Below are positions 62,668 through 64,000 of a stretch of DNA of 64,000 nt, one piece after another. The stretch's first letter is position 1. Every line of letters begins with the position of its first letter. Origin of the DNA: Bacteroidota bacterium (GTDB lineage Bacteria > Bacteroidota > Bacteroidia > AKYH767-A > OLB10); NCBI GenBank assembly GCA_016717325.1, contig JADKFV010000054.1, positions 62,001 through 126,000 of the forward strand. Reading direction: 5' to 3'. A program made the position numbers and the translations under genes. The notes under the pieces are model-generated. The model was given only the letters and a program-made list of their open reading frames with translations, was not told where the DNA came from and did no database searches.

Positions 62668-64000
62668 ATGGCAAAAAAGAACAGCTCCGCAGGATTGAAT
62701 TTAGCATTTGATAATGGATGGCAATATGCAGCGGCCCCCGAAAGTGCCGACCATATTAAGCTAAAAGAAAAGTACGATCTCTTTATCGATGGAAAATTTG
62801 TTGCTCCAACCGAAGGCAAATATTTTGCAACCATAAATCCGGCAACAGAACAAAAAATAGCGATGGTAGCCGAAGCATCACAAAAGGATGTGGACAAAGC
62901 GGTGATAGCTGCAAACGATGCACATATTAATGTGTGGAGCAAGATGCCTGCTAAAGAACGTGGCAAATATATTTATCGCATTGCCAGAATGATACACAAG
63001 AACGCGGCCGCGAATTGGCAATTATAGAAAGTATGGATGGTGGAAAAGCCATTCGCGAATCGCGCGATGTTGATGTGCCCTTAGCTGCTGCTCACTTTTT
63101 TTACTATGCCGGCTGGGCCGATAAATTACAATATGCTTTTGCCGGACGCAATCCCAAATCGCTTGGTGTTGCAGGACAAATTATTCCATGGAATTTTCCT
63201 TTGCTTATGGCGGCTTGGAAAATAGCACCTGCCCTTGCTTGTGGTAATACTGTTGTTTTAAAACCTGCCGAAACCACTTCGCTTACAGCAATGAAACTTG
63301 CCGAAATTATTCAGGATTGCGATTTGCCACCGGGCGTGGTAAATATTATTTCGGGTGCCGGTGCTACAGGTGCTGCTATTGTAAATCATCCGGGAATAAA
63401 TAAAATAGCGTTTACCGGTTGGACCGATGTAGGCAAAATAATTCAAAGGGCACTGGCAGGCACCGACAAAAAATATACGCTTGAACTTGGCGGCAAAGCA
63501 GCAAATATTGTATTCGAAGATGCTGCAATTGATCAGGCAGTTGAAGGAATTGTAAACGGAATATTTTTTAATCAGGGACATGTATGTTGTGCCGGGTCGC
63601 GATTATTTGTACAGGAAAATATTAAAGACACTTTACTAAAAAAATTGAAAGACCGCATGGACACCTTAATTGTTGGCGATCCACTGGATAAGAATACAGA
63701 TATAGGTGCTATCAACTCTAAGGAGCAATTAAAAAAAATACAGAATTACATTAAAATTGGCACTAACGAAGGTGGCAATTGCTATCAATCGAATTGTGTG
63801 TTACCAACAAAAGGTTTCTGGTGTAAGCCAACTTTATTTATGGATGTAGCACAGTCGAGCAGAATAGTGCAGGAAGAAATATTTGGCCCTGTGCTTGCCG
63901 TACAAACATTTCGCACTGCCGAAGAAGCAATCGAAAAAGCAAATAACACTCCCTTCGGATTAAGCAGTGGCGTGTGGACCGATAAAGGGTCGAAAATATT
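62668..64000 (+). CDS. NAD(P)-dependent aldehyde dehydrogenase, frameshifted and cut by window end
   Basis: An aldehyde dehydrogenase superfamily enzyme. I start at ATG 62668 (MAKKNSSAGLNLAFDNGWQY). The first frame ends at TAG 63027. The rest continues in another frame from ~63000: ERGRELAIIESMDGGKAIRE, VAGQIIPWNFPLLMAAWKIA (the PWNFP cofactor site), KYTLELGGKAANIVF (catalytic Glu), NQGHVCCAGSRLFV (catalytic Cys) and EEIFGPVLAVQTFR. One missing base at about 62997-62999 explains the break (for example MIHKERGREL). The C-terminus lies beyond 64000. In Bacteroidota such genes often neighbour deoC, but that cannot be checked here. Confidence 0.9.

Noticed and set aside
1..64000. tRNA or rRNA genes
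   Set aside because: Gaps between genes were read for cloverleaf-like arms and TTCNANNC-type loops; none was convincing.

Overview
The window reads as the chromosome of a member of the Bacteroidota, probably a gliding or surface-digesting relative of Chitinophagales or Saprospirales. The evidence is AT-rich DNA, start codons without Shine-Dalgarno sequences, TAnnTTTG-type promoter cores, many secreted proteins ending in type IX secretion system (T9SS) sorting domains, TPR/LytTR and ECF-sigma regulation, and REP-like palindromes between genes. No rRNA, tRNA, CRISPR array, insertion sequence or prophage was seen.

Layout. 1-4.3 kb: partial meaB (minus), uvrC with a one-base frameshift, and a secreted alpha/beta hydrolase that lacks its catalytic serine. 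4.5-13.5 kb: a plus-strand run of five secreted proteins, preceded by the relic 3' end of a sixth. 13.8-22.5 kb: a minus-strand run of secreted proteins (M43 metalloprotease, surface protein, S74 fibre-type protein, subtilisin, papain-like lipoprotein). The last three share an almost identical ~115 bp promoter and leader. 22.7-26.1 kb: LytTR regulator and TPR histidine kinase, separated by a 106-bp tandem repeat. 26.3-31.4 kb: a second S74 protein, Rrf2 regulator, rhodanese, AHSA1-like protein and a second M43 protease. 31.6-38.9 kb: a large DUF4175-type protein, a DoxX-like membrane protein, a small lipoprotein and a CarboxypepD_reg-like protein. 39-48.4 kb: trpS, more T9SS cargo, hemW, an orphan histidine kinase and a DCC-family protein. 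48.5-53.1 kb: a 1013-residue repeat protein and another T9SS cargo. 53.4-56.8 kb: sdaA, queA and a DUF4199-type membrane protein. 57.1-61.4 kb: an operon of ECF sigma factor, single-pass anti-sigma-like protein with a gliding-type C-terminal domain, and a type B T9SS adhesin, closed by a strong terminator. 61.5-64 kb: metF and a frameshifted aldehyde dehydrogenase that runs off the end.

The dominant theme is the cell surface. About thirteen proteins carry type A sorting domains and one or two carry type B, and many are paralogous pairs spread over the window (7600/41733, 9272/45982, 13799/29288, 15872/51527, 17472/26264). The two most interesting signals are the triplicated leader and the sigma/anti-sigma operon whose membrane protein ends in the same kind of domain as the adjacent secreted adhesin.

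Caution: six genes (uvrC, 7600, 9272, 31626, 37088, 62668) contain single-base frame disruptions, mostly in short A/T runs. This looks more like residual assembly error than biology, but it should be resolved before any of them is called a pseudogene.
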